This document shows, in pieces, positions 10,314 to 21,430 of a stretch of DNA of 37,246 nt; the first letter of the stretch is position 1, and each line of letters begins with the position of its first letter. The notes below the pieces were generated by a model that searched no databases, had not been told where the DNA came from, and saw only the letters and a list, made by a program, of their open reading frames with translations. Made by a program: the position numbers and the translations under genes. The DNA lies in contig BFEA01000443.1 of NCBI GenBank assembly GCA_003427395.1, forward strand, positions 745,050-782,295, given 5' to 3'. The DNA comes from Chara braunii (Eukaryota; Streptophyta; Charophyceae; Charales; Characeae).

Positions 10314-10837
10314 CCGAATTTATCGATTCTCTGTCCTTCTGTCCCTCCTCACTTTGTACGGCGCCGCCTCCTACGCCTGACCCTCCCTCGCTCCTATGAT
10401 TATCTGTCTCATCTTACGTCGCCATTTCGCCTAGTTCTGCATAAACCAGAGGATCCCCTAGGACACAGGCAGTGCAAGGCATTTTTAGCTCCATAGGTTC
10501 TGGTTTCTTTGACTTAGCTTATTCCAAGAGTAGCCCGCCCCCATTTCCGTTCTCTGATTGCTTCCCTAAGAAGGAGCCGCGGTCGGCCCTGCTGCCTTAT
10601 CGAGCTAAGGGACATAACTTAGTTCCCTTTACGACAGGCTCGTTTAGAGCGCCCTTATTCCGTCGGTCGGTGCGCAGGGGTCCGGGTTGGGCAACCCGCT
10701 AGGGAAAAGTTTTCCTGCGCAGTGTTCTGGCGGTTATTGATCATCTGGATCCGAGGTCCCCCTTTCCTATTTCTGTCGATGAGCCTTCGAATGTAGCGGA
10801 CTGTACTTGATTTGCCCTATTGGCTCGCCTGCGGGTG
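10314..10837. other. Unassigned sequence
   Basis: The minus strand reads as broken peptide with a phrase KMPCTACVLGDPLVYAELGE near 10480-10420. It includes a Cys-x2-Cys pair but is too short to assign. No other signal is visible. Confidence 0.4.
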
Positions 10838-11773
10838 CTAGTTCCGTTCTCGCCCTCGTGGCCCTTCTGGTTCGGTAGGCTCCTCGAATAGTTGAGCCAC
10901 CCCCGTTAGATAATTCTCCCCTATCTCGATTTCCCTTTGGATTATGCGTTCGCACCCTGTCCAGTCTAGCCGGGGCGCACAAAACATCAGGATGTGGATG
11001 CCTTCTAGTAATTCGTGGTCCCTGTTTCCCCTGAACGGCCCATGCTCCACAGCGACATCGTAGAACATCCCAATGGTAGGGGGGGGAAAGTGGCTTGCCC
11101 ACATTATTGCCGAGTCTGCCAGCTCCCGCGCCCTTGCGAGGCTCCTGAAGACGAGATCTATCATAAAACGGGGGACCCGGCACCTCAGCGGTGTGGTTGG
11201 TTCCCTGAACTCCCTCCAACCTCCCATCTCCACCCAGGTTAGCAAGCCCACGTTCCTTCTTCCCCTGACCGAATGTCCTATCCGGGTCAACGTCCCGGCG
11301 GCCCTTTGAAAGACCGGTGCCAGCTTGTGACCTTGTGCTATCTCTACCACCAACGACTGCCAGCCGATCTCAGGCAGATACATGGTCTCGGTAACCTCCA
11401 GATTGGAGAACAGATCGTCTTGGGGTCCTCGGTTGAGTCTCGTTCCTGTCCACCGACATTCTACCAACATGAAGGCGGCGTCCCTTCCCAAAGTCACGGC
11501 CCGCCATTCTACGTCGAACCCCCGATAAGTAGAACTCGACAGGACGGATACTTCCCATCGTCCACCGTTGTTCCAGGGCGGTCCGGGGTACTGGGGCTGG
11601 CGTTCCATTCGCACACGCGGCTGGCGTTCCACTCGCTCACGTCTTGCTGCCATTGTTACCTGGGTGATTTCCTGCATAGTCCACATAGAAAGGGTTACAC
11701 CCAATCTTTCAGAATCCGCGCACCTACTGTCTCCCTTGCCCTTTGTGTTTTGATTTCTCTTTTCTAGTCCCAA
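10838..11773 (-). CDS. Unknown two-domain protein, array unit 1 (best preserved)
   Basis: This is an uninterrupted minus-strand frame of 311 codons. The first ATG is at 11686, since the frame otherwise opens with TTG directly after the stop of unit 2. Residues 41-60 hold a short Arg-rich repeat (RVERQP, RMERQP). Residues about 73-165 form a beta-rich N-terminal domain with conserved spots FDVEW, LVECRW and LPEIGW. Residues about 198-297 form a helical C-terminal domain with VPRFMIDLVF, HGPFRGN (245-250), a Glu-Leu-rich helix and ENYLTGVAQLFEE. Both domains recur in three further diverged units upstream on the same strand. I do not recognise the family. Its place inside a giant retroelement suggests an accessory element protein or a captured gene family. 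No signal peptide or membrane segment is seen. Confidence 0.55.
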   Translation of the reverse strand: MGLEKRNQNTKGKGDSRCADSERLGVTLSMWTMQEITQVTMAARRERVERQPRVRMERQPQYPGPPWNNGGRWEVSVLSSSTYRGFDVEWRAVTLGRDAAFMLVECRWTGTRLNRGPQDDLFSNLEVTETMYLPEIGWQSLVVEIAQGHKLAPVFQRAAGTLTRIGHSVRGRRNVGLLTWVEMGGWREFREPTTPLRCRVPRFMIDLVFRSLARARELADSAIMWASHFPPPTIGMFYDVAVEHGPFRGNRDHELLEGIHILMFCAPRLDWTGCERIIQREIEIGENYLTGVAQLFEEPTEPEGPRGRERN

Positions 11774-12551
11774 CTATCCCTCTATACCCCTGGGAGCAGT
11801 AGCCTCCTCTTGCTGTTCGTACAATCGGTAGAGATCATCTATGTAGGCCGCGCCCCGACCTACCTCTCGCCGGATGACTCTCCACATCGTCCCATCACTT
11901 ATTTGTGGAACTTCTGGCCTAGCATTTACTGCTGCTCTTAGAATACAAAACACCTCGTGCCCTTGTTCGTCCCCAAAAGGCCCCATCTCTAGAAAGGCCC
12001 GATAATATTATCGACACATTAATGCTTCGTCAAAATTTAGCCTAGTTACGGCAGTCACCGCCTGCTCCACTCGTTTTATGCCTCCCACTTGTCTTAGCAG
12101 GAAGGGTGGTAGACTCATCGGTACGACCTCATTTGGTAGAAAACTCAAACCCCTCCCGCCAGGTTATTTGCCATGCCCCTTCGAACATTCGCACGGGGTC
12201 ATCCCCGGAAGCCAAAGCAATCCCAAAGGTCCGCCATCCCTCTTCCGACACGTGTAAGCATCCCGTCGTGTGTACACGCCCTGGGCGATTCAAGTCCACG
12301 CCCCCGAACTCCCCTCTCACCCGCCATTCCAGCTTCACTACTAGGTACACCATATCTTCCACCAACTCTACCCCCACCCAGTCCATTACCGGATTGCCTA
12401 CCGTATTTCTTGCCGGCAGGCTTATTTCGACCCTGCCCTCTGATATTCTTGGTGGCAGGATCCCACGAGGTCTATCCGCCCAGAACGTCATTTGTCGGGC
12501 CATCTCGCAATGTCTTATTTCCTGCTTTCTTAGTCCGATTGTTGCACCCAC
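11774..12551 (-). pseudogene. Unknown two-domain protein, array unit 2 (broken)
   Basis: The N-terminal domain is open from 12551 to 12129, with DWVGVELVEDMVYLVVKLEW and VSEEGWRTFGIALASG matching the other units. A +1 shift near 12130 leads into the C-terminal domain: LPPFLLRQVGG, then a TAA at about 12009-12007, then FLEMGPFGDEQGHEV and AAYIDDLYRLYE. The stop sits where units 3 and 4 have coding residues, so this copy is disabled. It ends with a TAG directly before the frame of unit 1. Confidence 0.55.
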
Positions 12552-12789
12552 GTGTTTTAGTCTTTCAACCCTCCCTACTTATCGTACACTGGTTCTTGCC
12601 GCTATCCCCAACTCATACACGTTCAATTCTACCCGACCCTCATTTTCCAGTTGCTGTCACTTCCCCCTTGTTTCGATCCTTATGCACCATACGGCCTAAT
12701 GTACACACTCCCTTTCTTACATTACACCTTACTTCACAAGCACCCTCCATGCTCAGGCCTTTTCGCTGTGTTCGATCCCTTGGCCTCAT
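12552..12789. other. Spacer between array units 2 and 3
   Basis: No recognisable domain. It probably holds the decayed N-terminal part of unit 2 and the intergenic gap. Confidence 0.35.
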
Positions 12790-13575
12790 TCAGTCGAACC
12801 ACAGTACCTCAAATAGTTTAAAAACGTCGTCTACGTAGGAGGGTGCAGCCACCGCCTCCCGACTAACTATGGCGTCCCAAGACTCCGCCTCTACCTCTAG
12901 GCGGTCATACCTGCCTATTCTTAGGACGATGATGACTTCCTCGGCTTTATCTCCGTTGAAGGGCCCATATTTCAATGAGAGCCTATAGAACTCCTCAGTC
13001 AACCAGGCACACTCTATATGCACCTTTCTCATAGAGTCGGCTACTTCTAAAATGTGCTCAAACCCCCCAAACCACTCGGCTATGAATTCCGGTACCCAAC
13101 CCGTTATCCGTAGACTTGGAGGTTTGAGTTCCTTCCATCCTCCCATCACAACTCTGCTACTAACTTCGTCTCACCCTTCGTTGGCGAACAGCTTGCCTTC
13201 CTTTCGGGTTCGGGCCTCTGCATCCCCTAGAAGCCACATCGGGTCCTGTCCCATTGCTAACATGGTGCAAAACAAGTGTCATCCGTCCTCGGAAAGGACA
13301 ATCGTTCCAATTGACTCTACCTTGCCTTCTGCTGTATCATCCCCACCTTCCTCTTCCCTTATCGGGTTTCAAATCCGCTCTATCCATACATATGACAAGT
13401 CTCGGGAAACCTCAAACCCAATCCAGTCGCACGTGGTCCCTCTCCATCCGTTCCCTGTTGGTATAGGCATTTCTATTCCTCCTCTGAGTCGCCGTGGTTC
13501 CCAGCCTTTGAAGGGGTATTCCATCATCCTTTCTTCTCTAGTCATCTTTCCCTTTCCTGCACAATACCAGGCCAC
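12790..13575 (-). pseudogene. Unknown two-domain protein, array unit 3 (broken)
   Basis: One minus-strand frame shows GGIEMPIPTGNG, CDWIGFEVSRDLSYVWIERI, a TGA, VESIGTIVLSEDG, a second TGA (13281-13279), LAMGQDPMWLLGDA and a third TGA. It then continues into an intact C-terminal domain, VPEFIAEWFGGF, FYRLSLKYGPFNGDKAEEV and SYVDDVFKLFE. The second TGA falls where the other units carry Trp (SEEGW, PEIGW), so a TGG to TGA change is likely. The C-terminal domain alone is open for 119 codons (12790-13149). Confidence 0.55.
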
Positions 13576-13589
13576 CCGTCCTCCCTAAG

Positions 13590-14409
13590 TTAAGTCATCC
13601 TACCCCTCTTAGAAGTCTCAGAGTCCTCTATCTCTTCATCTTCATCTTCGTCACTGAGGTCGTCCTCCTCGTAGTACATCAACCCCCTTACCCCATCTAG
13701 GAACGTTTCCCCTACTGCCACAGTCTTGTAGACTATCCCCCAATGCACAGGGCTAGGAACAAAGATATTGTCTATGCTAAGGCAATTTAGTATCTCGGCC
13801 AGCTCTTCCGCCAAGTTTCCCTCGAACGGCCCCATCTCTACTGATAACCGAAAAAAATCCTGCCTAGCGCATTGGTATAGCCCGAGGTTTGTCGTGGACT
13901 GGCATATTCGCACTAGCCTGCTCCGGGTTCCGAAAATCGCATCCACTAGGAATGGGGGCAGCATACATCGCATGGTTCTTACGGGTCGCCTCATGCTTCC
14001 TCTATCCCCAAGTTCCACCCGTATGTCTACCCTTTCCATTTCTATTTCCCTTCGTTGGTGCAGCCCACACAACCTCTGTTTTTGCTTTCCTAAACAACTC
14101 GTCCGGCATATTCTCGAGTGCCAACTCTATGATCATAACTTTCTCCCCATCTTGCTACAAGTAGACCCACCCCCGGGCTTCCACTGTCCCTCGGAATTCC
14201 AAAACCATTAAACTTGGTGACAACCTCGTCAAGTTGACATTAGTCCATATTGTTTCTATCCAAAGGAAAGCATCCTCTCCTTCCAGCATTACCATTTGAT
14301 ACGTTGGTTCAAGGTCCGTCCACATTCCATTTTTCGGGAGGACGACCAATACCCCATCCTTTACATCTACTAGCATTTTCGGGCCGCTGGTATAGATCGG
14401 GGAAGGCAA
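13590..14409 (-). pseudogene. Unknown two-domain protein, array unit 4 (broken)
   Basis: The N-terminal domain is at 14409-14155, with GVLVVLPKNGMWTDLEPTY and AFLWIETIWTNVNL. A TAG then precedes QDGEKVMIIELALEN, which aligns with the SEEGW block of the other units. A shift near 14070 leads to an intact C-terminal domain of 160 codons with LPPFLVDAIFG, FFRLSVEMGPFEGNLAEEL and a strongly acidic tail (DLSDEDEDEEIED). This is the most upstream unit I can recognise. Confidence 0.55.
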
Positions 14410-17239
14410 CCATCGCGCCCCCTTGTTTTCAGCACCCGACCCCTGTTTTCATAAAAAGGCACCAACCGATCCTTCTGGTCAAGTCAACCCTTGTCCTAGA
14501 TGAGAATTATTTCAGACCCCTCATCAAGGTCTCCCTATTTTACCTCCCTATTCCTAAGTACCTCCTTCCCATAATTCCCTCGGTCGGCCATCCATTTGCC
14601 CACATTCTTTCTCTTGGTTCCATTCCAATTGACCGCTATACTCCTTCCTTCCGATCATCTCCCACTCGTGCGGACTAAGATGGGAGGGGGAACAGACTTA
14701 GAAGAGTGTCCGTCCAACAATCCAAGCTCAATCAATTTTTACAGAGGGGGACCGCATAAAAGAAAATCAGGCAACCTCACATACGGGCCGGTCATCTCCT
14801 CACCGGCCATCCCAATATGGTCTCTGCGCTGGTACTATCGGTAGGGTTTTATCCCATACCTCAAGCACAGCTCAACCGTCGCGAGCGCAGTACCCAGGTC
14901 TCAGCAAGGCTTTCGCCCTTTCCTCCTTACCCAGAATACCCCATCCCTTCTTGCCGCTTTGCACATCCATACCGGCACCGAGGGTTACCTCGAGTGCCTA
15001 AATATAGGGACAAAGTCAGTCGTCCGGACATTCACTTCCATTGGTCCGACAAGAATCAGCCTTTCCCAAAACCATGCTACGAGAAGCTACTGATCACCTC
15101 CCAAGCTCCGTCTTTGTCCCCATGCAGCGGTGCTCCCTCCGCCAGTTCACAGGCTAGGCCCCGCCTGAGGAACGTTTCACACCCCGCCCGACAGATCAAT
15201 CGAGCCGAAGCCCGTCACCGCGCGGACGAGGATGCTAATAAGCACTCGACGTGACAAACTCCCGCTAGACAGCTCGGTAGCTTGACCCCCGTATACGAAC
15301 AAACGGCAGCCTGCAAAGAGAACGATGTTTGGCAACCCGCACTGGCCGGTGCAGACCAACCCTTTCCTTCTGAAAGGCAGGACGCTCGAATCCCATCATG
15401 CAAACACAAGTCCCAAGCGGGACACATATAGTACAAGTGCCATTCCCTTGGTGCACCTAGCGCTTCCTACCCATAACTCACAGATTTTCTCTCAGGACAA
15501 TGAGTGTCACTCCCTTGACTTTCATACATAGTGGTTGGTTCCTTCTCGTGAGAATCTACAAGGGTGAGCTAGTTTTCCTTGGAGTCTAGCAACTCCCTTC
15601 ATTTCCCTTTTCTTCACTTGTCTGTCCTTTCATAGGGTAGGATTGTTCCTTCTTGATAACCCGTTGTCTTCATATTGGTACCTTCAAGCATTTCAAAAAA
15701 AAGGTGCAAAGTGCATGAGCCCACTGGGCTCAAAGAAGGAGGTAGAAGGGCACCCGTCCGGTCGGATCACTCTGCCGTGGGATTTTCATCGGAACCTGGC
15801 CTAGGTCAAGCACCAACCGCCTGCCAGGTAACCGGAGCCCTTCTTTCATACGAAGAGGACGGGTCGACCAGCGACTTGTCCAAGGCTTCCCCGGACTAGC
15901 GAACACCAGCACCGGACGAAGGAGGGCTAGAACCATTCCACAAGGAAATGGCTGATCAAGTGCATAGCATGCATGTTATACCTCCAAGTCTGGCCATGCC
16001 ATGCACCCAGCCACCCTCAAATCTGATTTCTCACAAGGGAAAGAGCAAACACAAGTCCATTTTCCTTATCTTGGGTTGTGTACACGTCAATGCGTCGGGC
16101 GCCCCCATCGGAATCGCAAGGGTCAATTTAACCCTTGCCCGTCACCTCCACCATTTTTTGTAGGGCCAAGCCCCGGTAGACTTTCGAGCCTTAGTCGACC
16201 CCACTGCGGATCCCAGTTGGCTCGGCCCGCCCACACTCATGCTCAGGGCGCGGGCCATTCGTCCCAAGGTCACCCCCACCTAGTGCTTTGAGATGGATGG
16301 GGGTGGGCCATTGCGCGAGAGAGCTTTGACATTGGGGATGTAGCTCAGCCCTCACGCCTGGTGGTAGTCTCGCTGGTCGTTCCGCAACGCTGATTTTTTT
16401 TTATTCCTTATTGTGTTCTCAAGCAACTGCTCCTTCCAATACGCAGGCAGTTTAGGGGTTCTTTGAGCCTTTCTCTTCTTTTGTGCGTAGGCTAAGCGTC
16501 ATCCTTAGGCCACGCACCATTTCCCTAAGCATTTTGGCTATATGGCGTCATCGGGGTGCGGCGGGGCCGTCCTTTCCCTCGACTCTATGCATCCGTCGGA
16601 TCTCTCAATTTGCTTCCCACCTTATTGAAGTAGGCCCCTTAGTCTTTTCGGGGTCCTCATATGCATGCACACACAACATCACTTTTTCCTTGGCATGACA
16701 ACACTCCCATTTGCACCCTTAGTCTTCAAACGCACAAGTCATATCCATGGGGTAGTTCTATGTCAAGGGTCCCATAGCCCCTACGCCCTCTTCCCTTTCC
16801 CTCTTGATACCCGGTTTCACTTGTCCCTATCCCGCTCAAGGCATCTTTATCCATCACTTACCTGCACAATCCCACACAAACAAGAAGATTCATACAATCC
16901 CCCATCGGGGATCAACACATAGCCCTTCCCACATGCCTATTCTTTCAAGTCCTTTGGCTGCTCATTGTTCCCTCTTGTTGTTCAATCAGCCCATTCTCTT
17001 CTCATAGTCATGCAATCAGGAAGATGGTTGAGTCAAACTGACCTCAGTTTCAACTTATGCGTTCTTCCGGATTCCGCCTCTCCCACTTCCTTTTTTGTAC
17101 GTCCTCTCTCTTGCCTTCTTGGTGGCACAAGGGACCGGCTACCCCGCCCTTGTCCTCTTTCTCCACCAAGTGAGGTCTGATTTCGTTCTCCGCTTGTGCC
17201 CTGGCAATGTTTTCCAAGTGAGGGGGGAGAAGGGTTAGT
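14410..17239. other. Unassigned region between the array and the GA microsatellite
   Basis: About 2.8 kb with only short open frames on both strands and none with a domain I recognise. It would contain the leader and primer binding site of the giant element if the LTR ends near 17-20 kb, but no tRNA-complementary primer site was found. No repeat stands out. Confidence 0.45.
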
Positions 17240-17434
17240 CATATGCTAAGTGAAGGGAAGGGAGAGAGGGGGCCAGATGATGATGCGAGAGAGAGAGAGA
17301 GGGGAAGAATAGAGAGAGAAAAGGCAAGGGGGGGGAAAGGAGAGAGGGGNNNNNNNNNNNNNNNNNNNNNNNNNNNNNNNNNNNNNNNNNNNNNNNNNNN
17401 NNNNNNNNNNNNNNNNNNNNNNNNNNNNNNNNNN

Positions 17435-17482
<48 letters not shown>
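17240..17482. repeat. GA microsatellite with an 85-base assembly gap
   Basis: The sequence turns into GA-rich repeat from about 17255. It is interrupted by 85 Ns at 17350-17434 and resumes as pure (AG)n to 17482. The gap length is probably arbitrary. Confidence 0.95.
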
Positions 17483-17486
<4 letters not shown>

Positions 17487-17509
17487 CAAGAGTCTTCTAG
17501 TCCTAATCA

Positions 17510-19680
17510 AGTCATCAACCCGTGATAGCAGAAGTGAACTAGTGGAACACATGCATATGAGAGAAAGGTTGACCAGTAAGAACCGGATCGTAAACACATG
17601 TTTGAAATCGACAAAAGGAAGAAGTGAACTAGTGGAACACATGCATGTAAGGAGAGGTTGACCAAGTAAGAACCGGAACATCAACACATGCTTGAACTTT
17701 GACAAAAGGAAGACGTGAACTAGTGGAACACATGCACACGACGAAAAGATTGACTAAGTAAGAACCGAAACATCAACATATGATTGAACTCGACAAATGG
17801 AAGAAGTGACTAATAAAACATATGCACATGAAGGAAAGATTGACTAAATAAGAACCGGAACATCAACTGATGCTTGAACTTGACAAAAGGAAGAAGTGAA
17901 CTAATGGAACACATGCATATGAAGGAGAGATTGACTAAGTAAGAACCGAAACATCAACACATGCTTGATCTTGACAAAAAGGAAGAAGTGAACTAGTGGA
18001 ACACATGCATACGAAGGAGAGGTTGGCCAAGTAAGATCCGGAACATCAACACATGCTCGAACTTTCACAAAAGGAAGAAGTGAACTAGTGGAAGACACGC
18101 ACATGAAGGAAAGGCTGACTGAGTAAGAACCAAAACATCAACACTTGCTTGAACTTGGCAAAAGGAAGAAGTGAACTAGTGGAGCACACGCACATGAAGG
18201 AAAAATTGACTAAGTAAGAACCGGAGCATCAACACATGATTGAACTTGACAAACGAAAGAAGTGAACTTACGGAGCACATGCACATGAAGGAAAGATTGA
18301 CTAAGTAAGAACCGGAACATCAACACATGCTTGAACTTGACAAAAGGAAGAAGTGAACTAGTGTTACATATGCACAAGAAGGAAAGATTGACTAAGTAAA
18401 AACCGAAGCATCATCATATGATTGAACTTGACAAACGGAAGAAGTGAACTAATGGAACACATGCACATGAAGGAAAGGTTGACTAAGTAAGAACCGAAAC
18501 ATCAACATATGTTTGAACTCGACAAAAGGAAGAAGTGAACTTGTGGAACACATGTACATGAAGGAAAGATTGACTAAGTAAGAACCGGAACATCAACACA
18601 TGCTTGAACTTGACAACAGTAAGAAGTGAACTAGTGTTACACATGCACATGAAGGAAAGATTGACGAAGGAAGAACCGGAGTATCAACACATGATTGAAC
18701 TTGACAAACGGAAGAAGTGAACTAATGGAGCACATGCACATGAAGGAAAGATTGACTAAGTAAGAACCGGAAGATCAACACATGCTTGAACTTGACAAAC
18801 GGAAGAAGTGAACTAATGGAACACATGCACATGAAGGAAAGGTTGTTTAAGTAAGAACCGGAACATCAACATATGTTTGAACTTGACAAAAGGAAGAAGT
18901 GAATTTTTGGAACACATGCACATGAAGGAAAGATTGACTAAGTAAGAAACGGAACATGAACATATGATTGAACTTGACAAACGGAAGAAGTGAACTAATG
19001 AAACTCATGCACATGAAGGAAAAGTTGACTAAGTAAGAACCGGAACATCAACATATGTCTGAACTCGACAAAAGGAAGAAGCGAACTTGTGGAACACATG
19101 CACATGAAGGAAAAATTGATTGAGTAAGAACCGGAATATCAACACATGCTTGAACTTGACAAACGGAAGAAGTGAACTAACGGAGCACATGCACATGAAG
19201 GAAAGATTGACCAAGTAAGAACTGAAACATGAACACATACTTGAACTTGACAAAAGGAATAAGTGAACTAGTGTTACACATGCCCATGAAAGAAAGATTA
19301 ACTAAGTTTAACCTTGAACAACAACACATGTTTGAACTCGACAAAAGGAAGAAGTGAACTTGTGGAACACATGGACAGGAAGGAAAGATTGACTAAGTAA
19401 GAACCGGAACATCAACACATGCTTGAACTTGACAAAACGAAGGAGTGAACTAGTGGAACACATGCATATGAAGGAGAGGTTGGCTAAGTAAGAACTGGAA
19501 CATCAACACATGCTTGACCTTGACAAAAGGAAGAAGTGAACTAGTGGAACATACGCACATGAAGGAAAGATTGACTAAGTAAGAACCGAAAAATCAACAC
19601 ATAATCGAACTTGACAAAAGGAAGAAGTGAACTAATGGAACATATAAACATGAAGGTGAGGTTGACCAAGTAAGAACCGG
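17510..19680. repeat. 91-bp minisatellite array, about 24 units
   Basis: Units share GAACCGGAACATCAACACAT, TGAACTTGACAAAAGGAAGA and ACACATGCACATGAAGGAAA. Two neighbouring units measured at 18346 and 18437 give a period of 91. Units differ at many positions but keep their length. Short open frames on the minus strand (for example 19029-19253) are repeat translations. The array lies between the GA microsatellite and the 5' LTR. Confidence 0.95.
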
Positions 19681-19688
19681 TATGTTTC

Positions 19689-19872
19689 CATGTGAGAGTT
19701 GAGTCATGTGTGTGAGTGAGACTTGCTCAAACACATGCACATGGCTTATGATTGCAACCAAGCTTGAAACGGAATGTCATCATGTGAAAGTTAAGCCATG
19801 TATGTGAGTGAGACTTGCTCAAACACATGCACATGGCTCATGATTGCAACCAAACTTAAAACACAATGTCAT
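19689..19872. repeat. 92-bp tandem duplication
   Basis: CATGTGAGAGTTGAG starts at 19689 and its partner CATGTGAAAGTTAAG at 19781, a period of 92. Each unit contains AAACACATGCACATGGCT, which overlaps in sequence with the neighbouring 91-bp minisatellite. Confidence 0.9.
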
Positions 19873-19939
19873 CCTCTACCATGTGAATGGAAAGTCCAAG
19901 TTTGGCAAGTTCAAAATATATGTTTTGAACATGATATCA

Positions 19940-20330
19940 TTCATAGGAGAATCGAAACTCTGCCTACTATCATGTAGATGACAAACAAGAGATTGAGTAA
20001 CCCACATCACAAGTAACGAACTTGACAACACTCTTAGTAGAATCGGAACTCTACCTACTAGTATGTAGATGACAAACAAGAGATTGAGTAGCCCACATCA
20101 CAAGTAATGAACTTGACAACANTGACAAACAAGAGATTGAGTAGCCCACATCACAAGTAATGAACTTGACAACACTCATAGAAGAATCGAAATTTTACCT
20201 ACTAGTATATAGATGACAAATAAGAGATTGAGTAGCCCACATCACAAGTTATGAACTTGACAACACTCATAGAAGAATCGGAACTCTACCTACTAGTATG
20301 TAGATGATAAACAAGAGATTGAGTAGCCCA
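19940..20330. repeat. 91-bp tandem array at the LTR inner side
   Basis: AATCG of the phrase AGAATCGGAACTCTACC occurs at 19950, 20041, 20185 and 20276. Successive distances are 91, 144 and 91; the 144 spans a single N at 20122. Truncated units of the same family start the window (1-116), so at least part of this array belongs to the LTR. Confidence 0.9.
20122..20122. other. Single-N assembly join
   Basis: One N interrupts the 91-bp array. Two periods should take 182 bases but take 144 here, so about 38 bases are missing at this join. Confidence 0.85.
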
Positions 20331-20333
20331 ACT

Positions 20334-20644
20334 GTAAGAGGTAGAAGAGAAGAAGAACGGGAGGAGGAAGAAGGAGGAGATGGAGATGGATATGAAGAGG
20401 GAGAAAATGAACGGAGAGAAAAAGGAAAAGAAGAAGGAGAAGAGGAAGAAGAAGAAGGGGAAGGAAGAGGATGGAGTAGATGAGGTAGGGAAGATGAAGA
20501 AGAGGAGGGAGAAGAGGAAGAAAAAGAAGGTGAAGAAGAAGGGGAAGAAGAAAAGGGAGAGGGGGAGGAAGAAGAAGAAGAAGAAGAAGAAGAAGGAGAA
20601 AAAGAAGAAGAAGACAAAGAAGAAGAAGAAGAGGAGAGATCTTC
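20334..20644. repeat. GA-rich polypurine microsatellite in the 5' LTR
   Basis: Counterpart of 116-433, almost pure purine on the plus strand, with different local lengths of the GAA and GAG runs. Open frames across it on both strands are simple-sequence artefacts. Confidence 0.95.
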
Positions 20645-21104
20645 TTCCTTCCACTCACCTTGCTAGTGTCTTGTAGATGGAGGCTTCAATCTTGATGAGG
20701 CCTTGCTCAATTCCTCCTTGGCTATGGCTTCCTCCTTCTCCAAGCCCTTCTTCCTTCTTCCTTACTCTTCCCCAAGCTATGGCAAGCTCCCTCAGTTATG
20801 GCTATGGAGTCCTCTCCTCTAGGAGGGCTTAATGAGGCTCTTCTAGCCTCTCCTTCTCTCCTACACCCAGGGGGGATATGGCAGATCACCTCCCAAGTGT
20901 CTCTCCCACCATCACTATCCTCTAGAGTCTTCCCCACTACCTCCTAGTCTCCTCTAAGCGCTCCCACTAGCATGGGTTCCTCCCTCCTCACTCCAAGTGC
21001 AAAGGTGCATATGTGAGCTCACTTGGGCAGCATGGCCACTCCTCATGCAAATGTGAGAGTGGCGGACTGCATCCTCAGCTTATGTAGGCTGAAACCAGCA
21101 GTCC

Positions 21105-21430
21105 GGCCAGCCCATGAGCCTTAAGGTGAACAGAGGTACCCCCAAGGCAAAATTCCCTCACTAGGCCCTCCTGGAGGTATCTGAGCCTCATTTTGGCCAA
21201 GTACATGCAGTCCAAGTCGTTGGTTCAAACTCGGACTGCCTCTTGGTCTACTTCGGCCCCTTTTTCATTGCTCAAACGCTGCCCCCTAGGGTCCTAATGC
21301 CCAAGGGGCAACAATACTTGAAAGAAAAAGGCCCACAAAGGCCTTTTTCTCGATTTTTTCAAGTTTCGGTCTCTTTTGACTAGGCCGGAGCATCTTTCCA
21401 TATGACGACACATTTTCAGCCTTGGATCTG
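21105..21430. other. 325-bp LTR segment absent from the other LTR
   Basis: Compared with the left LTR, which reads straight through at 893-895, this copy carries 325 extra bases between two GGC triplets. The left junction touches a 7-bp hairpin ending at 21104. The right junction falls in the loop of an 11-bp hairpin (21419-21445). A deletion in the left LTR is the simplest reading. Confidence 0.8.

Noticed and set aside
16334-16348. GGGGATGTAGCTCAG, identical to the 5' end of plant tRNA-Ala
   Set aside because: The following bases do not form the D-arm, anticodon arm or acceptor end, so it is a chance match or a relic.
14410-17239. Host gene or fifth array unit
   Set aside because: I searched both strands for the conserved GPF and DW blocks and for known domains and saw none. 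Open frames here are short and unsupported.
17510-19680. Regular repeat array as a possible CRISPR
   Set aside because: The units are contiguous 91-bp repeats with no unique spacers, in a eukaryotic context.
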